DNA of 64,000 nt from Glaciihabitans sp. GTDB taxonomy: Bacteria; Actinomycetota; Actinomycetes; Actinomycetales; Microbacteriaceae. Below the pieces are notes generated by a model. It worked only from the letters and a program-made list of their open reading frames with translations, was not told where the DNA came from and made no database searches. The stretch is from positions 248,001 to 312,000 of the forward strand of contig JAODBD010000014.1 of assembly GCA_025463785.1 (NCBI GenBank), in the 5' to 3' direction. Shown piece by piece: positions 18,689 through 27,691 of this stretch. The position numbers and the translations under genes were made by a program. Within the stretch, counting starts at the first letter, position 1; each line of letters opens with the position of its first letter.

Positions 18689-18701
18689 CTGCAACGTTGC
18701 A
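18661..18701. promoter_or_regulatory. Paired LacI-type operators O1 and O2
   Basis: TGCAACGCTGCA (18661-18672, one mismatch from the palindrome) and the perfect TGCAACGTTGCA (18690-18701). Their centres are 29 bp apart; one covers the -35 and the other the transcription start. The same pair with the same spacing precedes the secreted gene ending at 25396. Confidence 0.75.
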
Positions 18702-18765
18702 AAATTTGTCGACGAGATGTCGATACAACTGTTTCCATCTGGATCAAAGAAGATAGGACGGACCA

Positions 18766-20145
18766 ATGACACATCACAGCACAGTGGGCAGCACCGAGAA
18801 GGTGCGCGCTCGCAGACGAGGCAGTCGCAAGCTGCTCGCCGTAGCCATCGCGGCAATCGCGATCGCGGCCCTCGGCGCGTGCAGCACGGGCGGAGCCGCT
18901 CCCGCGAAGACCGTCGCCCATGGCTGCGGCCACGGCGCGACCAACCTGACATTCTGGGGTTGGCCTGCCGGCTACAACCTCGCCGTCAGCGAGTTCAATA
19001 AGACCCACCCTGACACCTGCGTGAAGCTCGAAAACGCCGGAGCATCGACCGCTGAATACGTCAAGCTGAGCGACGCGATCAAGGCAGGCAGCGGAGCTCC
19101 GGATGTCGCGACTATCGAATACTTCGAACTCCCGTCGTTCGAGATCACCCACAGCCTCGTTGACCTGTCCAAGTACGGTGTCTCGAGTGTCAAGACAAAC
19201 GAGGCGCCCGTCGCCTGGTCGCAGGTGACGCAGGGCAGCGCGCAGTACGCAATGCCCGTCGACCTCGGCCCGCTTGCACTGTTCTACAACGCCAAAGAGT
19301 TCAAAGACAACGGGCTCACGGTCCCCACGACATGGAGCGACTTTGCAACCGCCGCGGCGACTCTGCACGCGAAGAACCCCAAGCTCGGCATGACCAACTT
19401 TGACCCGGAGAGCACGCAGGATGTGCTCGCACTGATGCAGGAATACAACGCGTTCCCGTTCACCTACACGGGTGGCTCGACGATCGGCATCAACTTCACC
19501 GGTACCGCCGAGATGGCCTTCGCGAACTATTGGCAGGGACTCATCAGCAAGCAGCTCGTCACCACTGCGGGCGACTTCTCGCCTCAGCAGTGGGCGAACC
19601 TCGACAGCGGTGCGAACGCAGCCAGGCTCAGCCCCGCGTGGGGACCGGTCGGAATGCAGTTGAGCATCAAGAACACGATCGGCAACTGGGTCACGGCACA
19701 GATGCCGCAGACGACGGCTGGCGGACAGCTCTCAGGCAACTGGGGCGGATCGTCACTGGCAGTCGTCGCGGGAACCAAGCACGCGAAGCAGGCGGCCGAG
19801 TTCGTGAAGTGGTTCGGCGGATCGGCTGACGCGTGGAAGATCCTGAGCGGACCGGTCGCGGGTGCATTCCCGGCCTACGTCCCGCTGCTCAACGACTCCA
19901 CGTTCCAGGCGCGCACGCTGAAGATCACCGGCACGACGACTCCGAACACGGTGTTCGCCCAGGCCGCCCAGCACATGGTCGACCCCCAGTGGCCGCCGAT
20001 CATGACGGCCGCGGCGACCCAGTGGACCTCGACGTTCGCTGGCGTAACTAAGGGCACCGAAACGCTGCCGCAGGCGTTCACGACCTATCAGGCGCAGCTC
20101 GTTGCCTACGCCAAGGCGCAGGGCTTTACGGTCACGACCAACTGA
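18766..20145 (+). CDS. Sugar ABC transporter substrate-binding lipoprotein (second locus)
   Basis: A 459-aa solute-binding protein with a long basic lead, a hydrophobic segment and lipobox ALGAC (Cys at about 38). Family-1 features are TNLTFWGWPAGYNLAVSEFNKTHP, GSGAPDVATIEYFELPSF, YAMPVDLGPLALFYNAKEFKDNGL, NWGGSSLAVVAGTKHAKQA and FVKWFGGSADAW. The Cys-containing HGCGH near the mature N-terminus is unusual. It heads the operon behind the paired operators; no ATPase gene is present in the locus. Confidence 0.92.
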   Translation: MTHHSTVGSTEKVRARRRGSRKLLAVAIAAIAIAALGACSTGGAAPAKTVAHGCGHGATNLTFWGWPAGYNLAVSEFNKTHPDTCVKLENAGASTAEYVKLSDAIKAGSGAPDVATIEYFELPSFEITHSLVDLSKYGVSSVKTNEAPVAWSQVTQGSAQYAMPVDLGPLALFYNAKEFKDNGLTVPTTWSDFATAAATLHAKNPKLGMTNFDPESTQDVLALMQEYNAFPFTYTGGSTIGINFTGTAEMAFANYWQGLISKQLVTTAGDFSPQQWANLDSGANAARLSPAWGPVGMQLSIKNTIGNWVTAQMPQTTAGGQLSGNWGGSSLAVVAGTKHAKQAAEFVKWFGGSADAWKILSGPVAGAFPAYVPLLNDSTFQARTLKITGTTTPNTVFAQAAQHMVDPQWPPIMTAAATQWTSTFAGVTKGTETLPQAFTTYQAQLVAYAKAQGFTVTTN

Positions 20146-20170
20146 CAATTGCCCTAGGGCAAGAATCAGA

Positions 20171-20206
20171 GGATGTCCCGGGTCCGCTGAAGGACTCGGG
20201 ACATCC
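20171..20206 (+). terminator. Strong hairpin between binding-protein and permease genes
   Basis: Fifteen-base arms at 20171-20185 and 20192-20206 pair with one G-U, around the loop GCTGAA. No U-tract. Probably an mRNA-stability or attenuation hairpin that keeps binding-protein levels above permease levels. Confidence 0.65.
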
Positions 20207-20238
20207 CATCCGTGACAAAAGAAAGGACCCGTGCCGCC

Positions 20239-21201
20239 ATGGCCGACCAACTCGCGCAGGCTGCGCCGACTGGCACCAGCCTCCGCATCCGCAGACCATC
20301 CGCAGGCCCCAGCCGCACGGCGCGACGGGGCAAGGTGCGTCAGTGGCCCGGCGCGGTTTTCATCGCACCCCACATGCTCATGCTCGGCCTGTTCATGCTG
20401 GTGCCGACGGTCTACGCGATCTATACGAGTCTCTACACAACCAAACTCATCGGCGGCACGTCGTTCTCGGGAGGCGCGAACTATGTCACGGTGCTGCAGT
20501 CGTCCCAGTTCTGGGATGGCGTCGGTCGGGTACTCCTCTTCGGCGTCATCCAGGTGCCGTTGACGATCGCACTCGCATTCTTCTTCGCGGCCATTTTCGA
20601 CGCCGGGATCGTGCGCTTCAGCCGATTCTTTCGAACGGTCTTCTTCATCCCATTCGCGGTACCCGGTGTTGTGGCGGCCGTGATGTGGTCGTTCCTTCTA
20701 CTTCCCGGATTCGGTCCATACGCCACCTTCGCCGAGGCGCTGGGCCTCGGCAAGCTCAACTTCTTCTCCAGCCAGCTAATCCTGCCGACGCTCATCCTCA
20801 TCGTCATTTGGGAGTTCACCGGATACAACATGACGATCCTGTACACCTCGCTGAAGTCCATCCCGCGCGAGGTCACCGAGGCTGCGATCGTCGAGGGAGC
20901 ATCGCTGTGGCGGATCATCCTTCGCATCAAACTGCCGATGGTCATGCCCACGGTCGTGATGCTCGTGTTCCTCAACACCGTCGGCGCGCTGCAGCTCTTC
21001 ACGGAGCCATCCATTCTCGCGGCGTTCCAGCCGCAGGCGATCTCATTCGGATTCACGCCGTCGCTATTCGTGTACAACACCGCCGTCGGCAGCGGCGAAT
21101 ACAACCTTGGAGCTGCCGCCGCTGTCGTTCTCGCGCTGATCATCGGGCTCCTTTCGGTCGCAGGTCTCGCAGTGCGCCGTCGCGACGGAGAGTTCTCATG
21201 A
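20239..21201 (+). CDS. Sugar ABC transporter permease
   Basis: A 320-aa MalF-type permease. A polar Arg-rich N-terminus of about 40 residues precedes about six helices. The EAA loop reads EAAIVEGASLWRIILRIKLP. The ATG at 20239 has AAAGGA upstream (spacing about 11); an in-frame GTG at 20212 is the alternative. Its stop overlaps the next permease start (ATGA). Confidence 0.9.
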   Translation: MADQLAQAAPTGTSLRIRRPSAGPSRTARRGKVRQWPGAVFIAPHMLMLGLFMLVPTVYAIYTSLYTTKLIGGTSFSGGANYVTVLQSSQFWDGVGRVLLFGVIQVPLTIALAFFFAAIFDAGIVRFSRFFRTVFFIPFAVPGVVAAVMWSFLLLPGFGPYATFAEALGLGKLNFFSSQLILPTLILIVIWEFTGYNMTILYTSLKSIPREVTEAAIVEGASLWRIILRIKLPMVMPTVVMLVFLNTVGALQLFTEPSILAAFQPQAISFGFTPSLFVYNTAVGSGEYNLGAAAAVVLALIIGLLSVAGLAVRRRDGEFS

Positions 21202-22106
21202 GCCGCCGCGCGAAGCGCCAGGCCACGGAGCTGGTTCCGGCGCACCTCTACGGGCTCCGGCGGGGCACGACTCCGGTGCTCACGGCGCTGTGCCTGCTCT
21301 TCGCGATCTTCGTCCTGGCACCGCTCGTCTGGCTGCTCATCAATGCAACCAAGAATCAGGCCTACGTGTACGGCAGCTTCGGCTTCTGGTTCGCGGGACC
21401 CTTCCGCCTGTTCCAGAACATCGCAGCCCTCGGCCAGGACATCAGCGGCGCCGGCATTTTCGTCGACTGGCTCCGCAACACCCTCGTCTACGCGGTCCTC
21501 GGCGCGGTGGGCGCGACCATCCTCTCGGCTCTCGCCGGATACGGATTCGCGCGATTCAGGTTCCGTGGCGCGAACGCGCTGTTCTTCCTGGTGATGGCGA
21601 CGCTGCTGGTTCCGATCACCTCGCTCGCACTGCCGCTGTTTCTCGTGTACGCAAAGGTCGGACTCGTCAATTCGATCTGGGGGATGATCCTGCCGAGCAC
21701 GGTCTCGGTCGTCGGCATCTACCTCATGCGCACCTATATAGAGGCATCCGTCCCACAGGACCTCATCGAGGCGGCACGGATGGATGGCGCCAGCGAGCTG
21801 CGGATCTTCCTGAGAATCGCCATGCCGCTGAGCGTCCCCGGACTCGTGACGGTACTGCTCATCACCGTGGTGGCGGTCTGGAACAACTACTTCCTGCCGC
21901 TCATCATCTTCAGTAAGAACAGCCTGTACCCGCTCACGGTCGGACTGTCGTCGGTGTCTGCGGCAGCTGAGTCCGGCACCAAAGCCGATCTTGTACCAGT
22001 GCTTATCACCGGCGGACTCGTCACTGTGCTGCCGTTGATCGCTCTGTTCCTTCTGCTCGAGCGTTACTTCCGCGCTGGTGCTCTTCAGGGCAGCCTCACC
22101 GGCTGA
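21198..22106 (+). CDS. Sugar ABC transporter permease
   Basis: A 302-aa MalG-type permease with about six helices. The EAA loop reads EAARMDGASELRIFLRIAMP, and it ends LLERYFRAGALQGSLTG. The frame is open far upstream through the preceding permease gene, but membrane-protein similarity and the ATGA overlap fix the start at 21198. Confidence 0.92.
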   Translation: MSRRAKRQATELVPAHLYGLRRGTTPVLTALCLLFAIFVLAPLVWLLINATKNQAYVYGSFGFWFAGPFRLFQNIAALGQDISGAGIFVDWLRNTLVYAVLGAVGATILSALAGYGFARFRFRGANALFFLVMATLLVPITSLALPLFLVYAKVGLVNSIWGMILPSTVSVVGIYLMRTYIEASVPQDLIEAARMDGASELRIFLRIAMPLSVPGLVTVLLITVVAVWNNYFLPLIIFSKNSLYPLTVGLSSVSAAAESGTKADLVPVLITGGLVTVLPLIALFLLLERYFRAGALQGSLTG

Positions 22107-22155
22107 CCGCATCCGCGAACCGTACAACCAACCGTCACCACTAATTGGAGTTTGA

Positions 22156-24219
22156 ATGTCGTCCGTTCGTCCCGAATATCCCCGGCCTCACTTTGACCGC
22201 TCGCACTCCTGGCTGAGCCTCAACGGCGAGTGGGAATTCCGCGGTGACCCCGAAGGACTGGCGGATGCCGCAGACCTCGCTGCGCTCCCGGCCTGGGATC
22301 GACAGATCACCGTGCCGTTCGCCTGGGAGACACCGAGCTCCGGGATCGGCGAGCAGTGGCTCGCGTGGGGTTGGTACCGGCGCGAGATTACGGTGCCATC
22401 CGAATGGCAGGGCCAGCGAGTCGTGCTGCACTTCGGTGCGGTGCATCACGCCGCGACGGTGTGGGTCAACGGAACGGAAGTCGGCGGACACGAGGGCGGC
22501 TACACGCCATTCGAACTCGACATCACGGAAGCTCTCGCGGGTTCGACGACGGCCACGGCGATCGTGCGTGTCGCGGCCCCAATCGACAAGCGGTACATCG
22601 TGCACGGCAAGCAGCGCAGCATCCCTCGCGACGACTACGACAACTGCTCTTTCACTCCGAGTAGCGGCATCTGGCAGTCGGTATGGCTCGAGAGCCGGCC
22701 GGCCACCTTTGTGTCCAATGTGAGCCTGGTGCCGACGGATGATCTCGCTGGTATCGAGGCTCGGATCGAAGTCGAGGGAGCGGGAGCGGGCGCAAATGAG
22801 GTGCGGCTGCGGCTGACCGTCGATGGCGAAGTGGCGGTTGAGACATCCACGTCCGACCGGACGGTGACGGTGACGTTGCCCATAAAGTCGCCGCGGGTGT
22901 GGAGCCCGCAGGATCCGCACCTCTACTACGTCACGATCGAGGCCACTTCGGCGGATGGCACCGACACGGTCACCGCCTACACGGGACTGCGCAGCATCCA
23001 CGTCGATGAGAACACGCTGGTCCTCAACGGCGAGCGGCTCTACGTGCGCGGCGTGCTGGACCAGGGATACTGGCCGCGGTCCGGAATCACCGCGCCAACC
23101 GATGACGCCTTCATCACCGACATCGAGCTGGCGCGTGAGGCCGGGTTCACGGTCATCCGCAAGCACCTGAAGCTCGAGGACCCTCGATTCCTTTATCACG
23201 CAGACCGACTCGGCATGCTGGTCTGGGCCGAGCCGGCGAGCACGGGTCGGTACTCCGCCGCCGCAGCCGACCGCTTCGAGCAGCAGATCGAACCGATGGT
23301 GCGCCGCGACGGCAACCACCCGAGCATCGTGATCTGGGGCCTGTACAACGAGGAGTGGGGGCTCGACTGGGATGTCGCGGCCGATCCCGAGAAGCAGGGC
23401 GCGGTTCGCCACGCGTTCGAGTTGCTCAAGTCGCTCGATCCCGTGCGTCCGGCCGTCGACAACTCCGGATGGTCGCACGTCTCGACCGATATCGTCGACT
23501 GGCACATCTACGACGAGACGCCAGCCGGATGGGCTGCCAAGGTGCGTGGGCTGATCGCCAATCGCGAGGACAGCTTTCGAGTCGGCATCGGTCCCGGCGT
23601 CGTCGTCGACAAGCCGCTCGTGGCCGTCGATCCTCGCGCATCCGACGATAAGCCCAATCTCAACAGCGAGTTCGGCGGAGGCTTTACAAGTGTCGAGCGC
23701 GGGTGGAACCTGCGCTGGCAGACGCTTGAGCTGCGTCGATATGACCGGCTTTCGGGCTACGTCTGGACCGAGCTCTACGACATCGAGCACGAGATGGCCG
23801 GGCTCTACGACGCCGAGCGGGCACTCAAGGACACCGGCGGCAACGTCCCGGCAGACACCAACGCCGACACGGTTTTGATCGCGGATGTTGTCGCGCTGGC
23901 GCCCGGCAGGGATGTCGTTGCGGCGGCCGACGGGAGCGTCGCTTTCGACGTCAGGATCTCGCACCACGGCACCGCCGCCATCGATGGCGACCTGGTTTCG
24001 TCCTGGGGCGCACCGCTCGGCGTGCTCGACCTCTCCAGCGTGCTGATATCGGGGGCAGCATCCATGGGTCACCTGTCGGCAGACCCCTATCGCGTCGGCG
24101 AACCCGCGCGCTTGACAGCGACTCTGCCGGCCGGATCGTCTGCAGCTCGCCTTCACGTGGCGCTGGTCTCACGGGGTTCGGTGCTTGCGGTCACCGCAGT
24201 GGACGTCGTTCGCGACTGA
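22156..24219 (+). CDS. Family 2 glycoside hydrolase (second locus)
   Basis: A 687-aa cytoplasmic GH2 enzyme. The jelly-roll domain (SWLSLNGEWEFRGD, VPFAWETPSSGIG, WYRREITVP, LHFGAVHHAATVWVNG) is followed by the Ig-like domain and barrel. The acid/base is in LYNEEWGL and the nucleophile in LNSEFGGGF. An extra C-terminal beta domain of about 130 residues (ADVVALAPGRDVV onward) is absent from the GH2 at 16495. RBS TTGGAG precedes the ATG. It is the last gene of the importer operon and probably acts on the imported oligosaccharide; galactosidase versus glucuronidase activity cannot be decided. Confidence 0.9.
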   Translation: MSSVRPEYPRPHFDRSHSWLSLNGEWEFRGDPEGLADAADLAALPAWDRQITVPFAWETPSSGIGEQWLAWGWYRREITVPSEWQGQRVVLHFGAVHHAATVWVNGTEVGGHEGGYTPFELDITEALAGSTTATAIVRVAAPIDKRYIVHGKQRSIPRDDYDNCSFTPSSGIWQSVWLESRPATFVSNVSLVPTDDLAGIEARIEVEGAGAGANEVRLRLTVDGEVAVETSTSDRTVTVTLPIKSPRVWSPQDPHLYYVTIEATSADGTDTVTAYTGLRSIHVDENTLVLNGERLYVRGVLDQGYWPRSGITAPTDDAFITDIELAREAGFTVIRKHLKLEDPRFLYHADRLGMLVWAEPASTGRYSAAAADRFEQQIEPMVRRDGNHPSIVIWGLYNEEWGLDWDVAADPEKQGAVRHAFELLKSLDPVRPAVDNSGWSHVSTDIVDWHIYDETPAGWAAKVRGLIANREDSFRVGIGPGVVVDKPLVAVDPRASDDKPNLNSEFGGGFTSVERGWNLRWQTLELRRYDRLSGYVWTELYDIEHEMAGLYDAERALKDTGGNVPADTNADTVLIADVVALAPGRDVVAAADGSVAFDVRISHHGTAAIDGDLVSSWGAPLGVLDLSSVLISGAASMGHLSADPYRVGEPARLTATLPAGSSAARLHVALVSRGSVLAVTAVDVVRD

Positions 24220-24231
24220 GTTGATAGGCTC

Positions 24232-24243
24232 TGCATCGTTGAA
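24232..24243. promoter_or_regulatory. Degenerate operator before the second lacI
   Basis: TGCATCGTTGAA matches TGCAACGTTGCA at 10 of 12 positions and lies 34 bp before the regulator's GTG. It suggests weak autoregulation. Confidence 0.4.
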
Positions 24244-24277
24244 ATGCCGGAAAACAGTGACGCACGGGAGGTAATCA

Positions 24278-25303
24278 GTGGCCGCGGCCCGACTGCGTGA
24301 CGTTGCCGACCGTGCCGGCGTTTCCATTCGCACGGTATCGAATGTGGTCAACGGGTACGCTCCCGTCTCCGATCAGAAGCGGGAGCGAGTCGAAGCTGCC
24401 GTTGCCGAGCTCGGATACCGGCCCAACGTGATGGCGCGCAACCTCAAACACGGCCGCAGCGGTCTCATTGCTCTCGTCGTTCCGGAGCTCGACGTTCCCT
24501 ATTTCGCAGAGCTTGCGCGGGCCGTGGTCACGACGGCTCGTGAGTTCGGCTACACGGTCGTCGTCGACCAGACGGATGGCGAGCCCGACCGGGAGCGTGA
24601 GCTCATCATGCGCGATGGTAGCGCGGCGATGTTCGACGGCGTCATCCTGAGCCCGCTTGCCCTTTCGCAGACCGATCTCGCGCAGCGGGATGCGACGAGC
24701 CCGCTCGTCCTCCTCGGCGAGCGCATCGCCGACAGCGAGTACGACCACGTCACCATCGACAACATTTCTGCCGCCCGCCTCGCGACCTCGCACCTGATCG
24801 CGCTGGGACGCACCCGAATCGCCGCCATCGGTGACCAGCCATACGAGACCGGTGAGACCGCCCAGCTGCGTACCCGCGGATACGAGCTTGCCCACGAGGA
24901 GGCAGGCCGTCTTGTGGATCGGTCGCTGGTCATCCCGACACATCGGTTCCACTTCTCGGACGGAGCGGAAGCGACCGAGCTGCTGCTGGCGCATCCGGAC
25001 GGGCCGCCGGATGCGATCTTCTGCTACAACGATTTGCTGGCGATCGGAGCCATCCGTTCGATCCTGGCGGCAGGCCTTCGCGTGCCCGAGGACATCGCCG
25101 TTGTTGGCTTCGACAACATCGAAGCCGGTCGGTACCACACGCCATCTCTCACTACGGTTTCTCCCGACAAGCCCGCAATCGCGCGTCTGGCCGTCGAGCG
25201 TCTGCTCGCCCGCCTGAGTGGCGATACGGATGAAGCGCCCGCCGAGCTCTGGGCCGGCCATGAGCTCATCGTGCGGGAGAGCACGGTTGCTCGCCAGGCG
25301 TGA
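24278..25303 (+). CDS. LacI-family repressor of the second sugar locus
   Basis: A 341-aa regulator. The helix-turn-helix and hinge occupy about 5-60 (ARLRDVADRAGVSIRTVSNV, VAELGYRPNVMARNLKHGRS). The effector domain carries LIALVVPELDVPYFAELARAV, DGVILSPLAL, VTIDNISAARLATSHLIALG, DAIFCYNDLLAIGAIRSI, VVGFDNIEAGRYHTPSLTTV. The start is GTG 24278 with GGGAGG upstream. By position it is the best candidate to bind TGCAACGTTGCA at 18661-18701, 24232-24243 and 27506-27548. That assignment is inference. Confidence 0.92.
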   Translation: MAAARLRDVADRAGVSIRTVSNVVNGYAPVSDQKRERVEAAVAELGYRPNVMARNLKHGRSGLIALVVPELDVPYFAELARAVVTTAREFGYTVVVDQTDGEPDRERELIMRDGSAAMFDGVILSPLALSQTDLAQRDATSPLVLLGERIADSEYDHVTIDNISAARLATSHLIALGRTRIAAIGDQPYETGETAQLRTRGYELAHEEAGRLVDRSLVIPTHRFHFSDGAEATELLLAHPDGPPDAIFCYNDLLAIGAIRSILAAGLRVPEDIAVVGFDNIEAGRYHTPSLTTVSPDKPAIARLAVERLLARLSGDTDEAPAELWAGHELIVRESTVARQA

Positions 25304-25352
25304 TCACCGCCTGAGAGCGGCGGCTGGCCGGTTGTGCGCTGAGTAGACGAAG

Positions 25353-25384
25353 AAAGCGGGACGACATCGATGCCGTCCCGCTTT
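25353..25384. terminator. Bidirectional terminator between convergent genes
   Basis: AAAGCGGGACG (25353-25363) pairs with CGTCCCGCTTT (25374-25384), an 11-bp perfect stem with A/T-rich ends on both sides. It serves the lacI gene and the convergent secreted gene. Confidence 0.75.
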
Positions 25385-25395
25385 CCCCGGTCAAC

Positions 25396-27480
25396 CTAGG
25401 TGGCTACGTTCCACTGCTGCGTCCACAGACCATTGCAGTCATAGATCTGCAGGGTTGTGCCGGCCGTCGTGTTACCTGACGGATCATCCAGGCAACGTCC
25501 CGACTGCGGATTCAGCAGCGAACCGTTGCTCTGCGGAATCCACTGCTGACCGCCGACCCCATTGCAGGTCCATAGCTCGACCTGGGTGAAGTTCGCCGTG
25601 CCATTGCCATCGATGTCGAGGCACTTGCCATAGGTGCTGACCGTGCCGTTGGGGTTGATCGACCACTGCTGGCCCTGCGCCCCGTTGCACGCCCACAACT
25701 GCACCGTATTGCCATTCACGGCCGTGTTGTGGTTGTCGTCGACGCATTCTCCCGTGCCACCGGGGCCGAAGATCGAGCTCGTTGGAGCACCCGCGAGGTT
25801 CCACTGCTGACTTGACGTTCCGTTGCAGTCGTAGATCTGCAGTGTCGTGCCGTCTGTCGTGTTGCCAGACGGGTCGTCGAGGCAGCGGCCGGACTGGGGA
25901 TTCCGGAGCGAGCCGTTCGCCTGCTCACGCCACTGCTGCCCACCCGCTCCATCGCAATCCCACAGTTCAACCTGGGTGAAGTTCGCCGTGCCATTGCCGT
26001 TGATGTCCAGGCAGCGCCCGAAAGCGCGCAGCGTGCCATCGGCATTGACCGACCACTGCTGGCCGGGAACGCCGCCACAGGTCCAGAGCTGCACCGAGTT
26101 GCCGTTGACGTCGGTGTTGTGATTCACATCAACGCACTTTCCGCTCGTGCCAGGCCCGGTGATCGTGCCCGTCGGGCCAGAGATCACATCCGTTCCGAAC
26201 GAGACCGCGCACTTGCCGTTGCTGATGTGCGTTCCCGCGAGGTACAGGATCGTGCTGCCGTCGGCCGAGGGCAGGATCGGCGAGCTGTAACCGGGACAGC
26301 TGGTTTCCCCGCTGTCGTAGCCGCCCGTCGGATTCACCGTCACCGGAGCCTTCATCTCGCTCCATGACCCGACACCGAGGTTGGTGTTGGTCATGAGCAC
26401 CTGTCCGGATTCCGCCTGTACCGTAAGCGACCCATCCGCGCCAGTCACAACACGCTGGCCCGAGACGATCAGGGTTCCGTTGGCACCGCCCGCTGGCGAC
26501 CACGCGAGTTGTGGCGTGTGCAGGAAGTGGCGACTGTCGCTGGTTTGCACGAGGCTTCCGAGACCGGAAACGGGGGACCACGTGTCGCCATCGCTTGAGG
26601 TCTTGAAGTAGACCGAACATGCCTGGTCGGGATCAAACCCGGCCTTGCAGTCCTCATATGTCATGCCGTAGGTGCCGTTCGGCAGCTTCACGACATCCGT
26701 CATTCCGGGGCGCTGCACGCCATCCTGTACAGCGACGTCGTAGAGCTCGCTCCCCCAGGTGGCGCCACCGTCGGTGGACGTGACGTGTGCGAGCACCTGG
26801 TTGTAGCCATTCGACGATGGACGCTCATCCGAGAAGTAGCAGTTGAGGTTGCCGCTCGAGTCGATGTTGAAGTCCGGTTCCCAAATACCGTGACCCTGAG
26901 TGTTCGCCTGGCCGGATTCGGAGGTGCAAGAGCTGCGGTAGCTCCAGGTCACACCGTGGTCGGTACTGATGAAGACCTCGATCGCCTGCTGCGTAAAGTT
27001 GTTCCGCTGCCACGCAGTACCCGACGCGAGCAGGGTTCCTGCCGCGAGCGAGCCTTCGGCCCGCGGAAGCTCGTACAAGGCTGGACCATCGAGATCCCAG
27101 CCGTGCACGGTGTCCGTTACCGTACCGATCGGGCTCGATGTCCAGGTCGCTCCACCGTTAGTCGACTTGTAAATCGGAAAGCTGGCCGGAGTCGCTCCGA
27201 CGCCGGAATGTGAGAACGTCGCCAGGAGCGTGCCATTCGCCGATCCGCTGTTGGCGAGGCGGATGACGCGTGGATAGCTCGCATCCTCGTTGGGGTTGGT
27301 CGTTGGGTTGGGAACGTAGATCGTTCCCGAGGTGGGGGTGGCTCCCGCAGGAGCAACTGCGATTAGCGCTGGGGCCAGCGATCCGACCAACCCCAGCGCG
27401 ATGGCGGCGATCCAGCCGGCGGCTCGCATCCGCGCTCGCCGTGGCGAGACGTTCCCGCGCGTTCGTGTGTATGACGTCAT
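25396..27480 (-). CDS. Secreted sialidase-fold glycosidase (GH93-like) with two ricin-B lectin domains
   Basis: A 694-aa exported protein. An Arg-rich lead and hydrophobic signal peptide end about residue 48 (APAGATP). Residues about 50-420 form a BNR-type six-bladed propeller: Asp-box-like repeats YKSTNGGATWTSS, FISTDHGVTWSYR, TSTDGGATWGSE, KTSSDGDTWSPV, plus GHGIWEPDF and CYFSDERPS, which resemble exo-arabinanases of GH93. The rest is two ricin-type trefoils, each with three QxW motifs (QQWSV, QQWRE, QQWNL; QQWSI, QQWIP, QQWNV). Residue details favour GH93 over true sialidase, but activity is unproven. The paired operators lie immediately upstream. GGGAGGA is present but 14 bases from the ATG. 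Confidence 0.78.
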   Translation of the reverse strand: MTSYTRTRGNVSPRRARMRAAGWIAAIALGLVGSLAPALIAVAPAGATPTSGTIYVPNPTTNPNEDASYPRVIRLANSGSANGTLLATFSHSGVGATPASFPIYKSTNGGATWTSSPIGTVTDTVHGWDLDGPALYELPRAEGSLAAGTLLASGTAWQRNNFTQQAIEVFISTDHGVTWSYRSSCTSESGQANTQGHGIWEPDFNIDSSGNLNCYFSDERPSSNGYNQVLAHVTSTDGGATWGSELYDVAVQDGVQRPGMTDVVKLPNGTYGMTYEDCKAGFDPDQACSVYFKTSSDGDTWSPVSGLGSLVQTSDSRHFLHTPQLAWSPAGGANGTLIVSGQRVVTGADGSLTVQAESGQVLMTNTNLGVGSWSEMKAPVTVNPTGGYDSGETSCPGYSSPILPSADGSTILYLAGTHISNGKCAVSFGTDVISGPTGTITGPGTSGKCVDVNHNTDVNGNSVQLWTCGGVPGQQWSVNADGTLRAFGRCLDINGNGTANFTQVELWDCDGAGGQQWREQANGSLRNPQSGRCLDDPSGNTTDGTTLQIYDCNGTSSQQWNLAGAPTSSIFGPGGTGECVDDNHNTAVNGNTVQLWACNGAQGQQWSINPNGTVSTYGKCLDIDGNGTANFTQVELWTCNGVGGQQWIPQSNGSLLNPQSGRCLDDPSGNTTAGTTLQIYDCNGLWTQQWNVAT
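25405..26160 (-). repeat. Tandem duplication encoding two ricin-B domains
   Basis: The two C-terminal lectin domains are near copies. Both contain VDxNHNTxVNGN, the INGNGTANFTQVELW or IDGNGTANFTQVELW block, and NPQSGRCLDDPSGNTT followed by GTTLQIYDCNG. The near-identity at protein level and in the DNA points to a recent intragenic duplication with a period of roughly 380 bp. Confidence 0.75.
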
Positions 27481-27505
27481 GTAATACGTTCCGTCCTCCC
27501 AATTA

Positions 27506-27548
27506 TTGCAACGTTGCAATTCTGGAGAAGAAAAATGCAACGTTGCAT
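27506..27548. promoter_or_regulatory. Paired LacI-type operators of the secreted glycosidase gene
   Basis: TTGCAACGTTGCAA (27506-27519) and ATGCAACGTTGCAT (27535-27548) are both perfect palindromes with centres 29 bp apart, as at 18661-18701. Read on the minus strand, CAGAAT (27524-27519) could be the -10 between them. Confidence 0.75.
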
Positions 27549-27634
27549 TCCTATGGCTGGAATCTATTGGATAACGCGTCTATCGCGCAACACCCAAATT
27601 GTCTACATCCGGCGGACGGGCGCGATCCGAATCG

Positions 27635-27672
27635 GGATCGGCGTGCCTGAGAATCCTCAGGCACGCCGATCC
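27635..27672 (-). terminator. Perfect 17-bp hairpin behind the beta-helix gene
   Basis: Arms 27635-27651 and 27656-27672 are fully complementary with loop AATC. It lies 20 bases past the stop of the minus-strand gene and has no U-tract. Confidence 0.7.
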
Positions 27673-27691
27673 TGTCTCCAACGACTGCGGC

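Larger units (their letters stand above)
18322..18765. other. 444-bp intergenic region between the two sugar loci
   Basis: It contains the operator-promoter assembly at 18660-18701 and a possible degraded gene end on the minus strand (18478-18594). Nothing else is recognisable. Confidence 0.5.

Noticed and set aside
20481-22127. 548-codon minus-strand frame opposite the permease genes
   Set aside because: The plus strand encodes two typical permeases with EAA loops; the antisense product is polar, repetitive and featureless.
22141-24156. 671-codon open frame on the minus strand
   Set aside because: It is the mirror of the GH2 gene; composition is Arg/Asp-rich and no family features appear, as expected for antisense frames in high-GC DNA.
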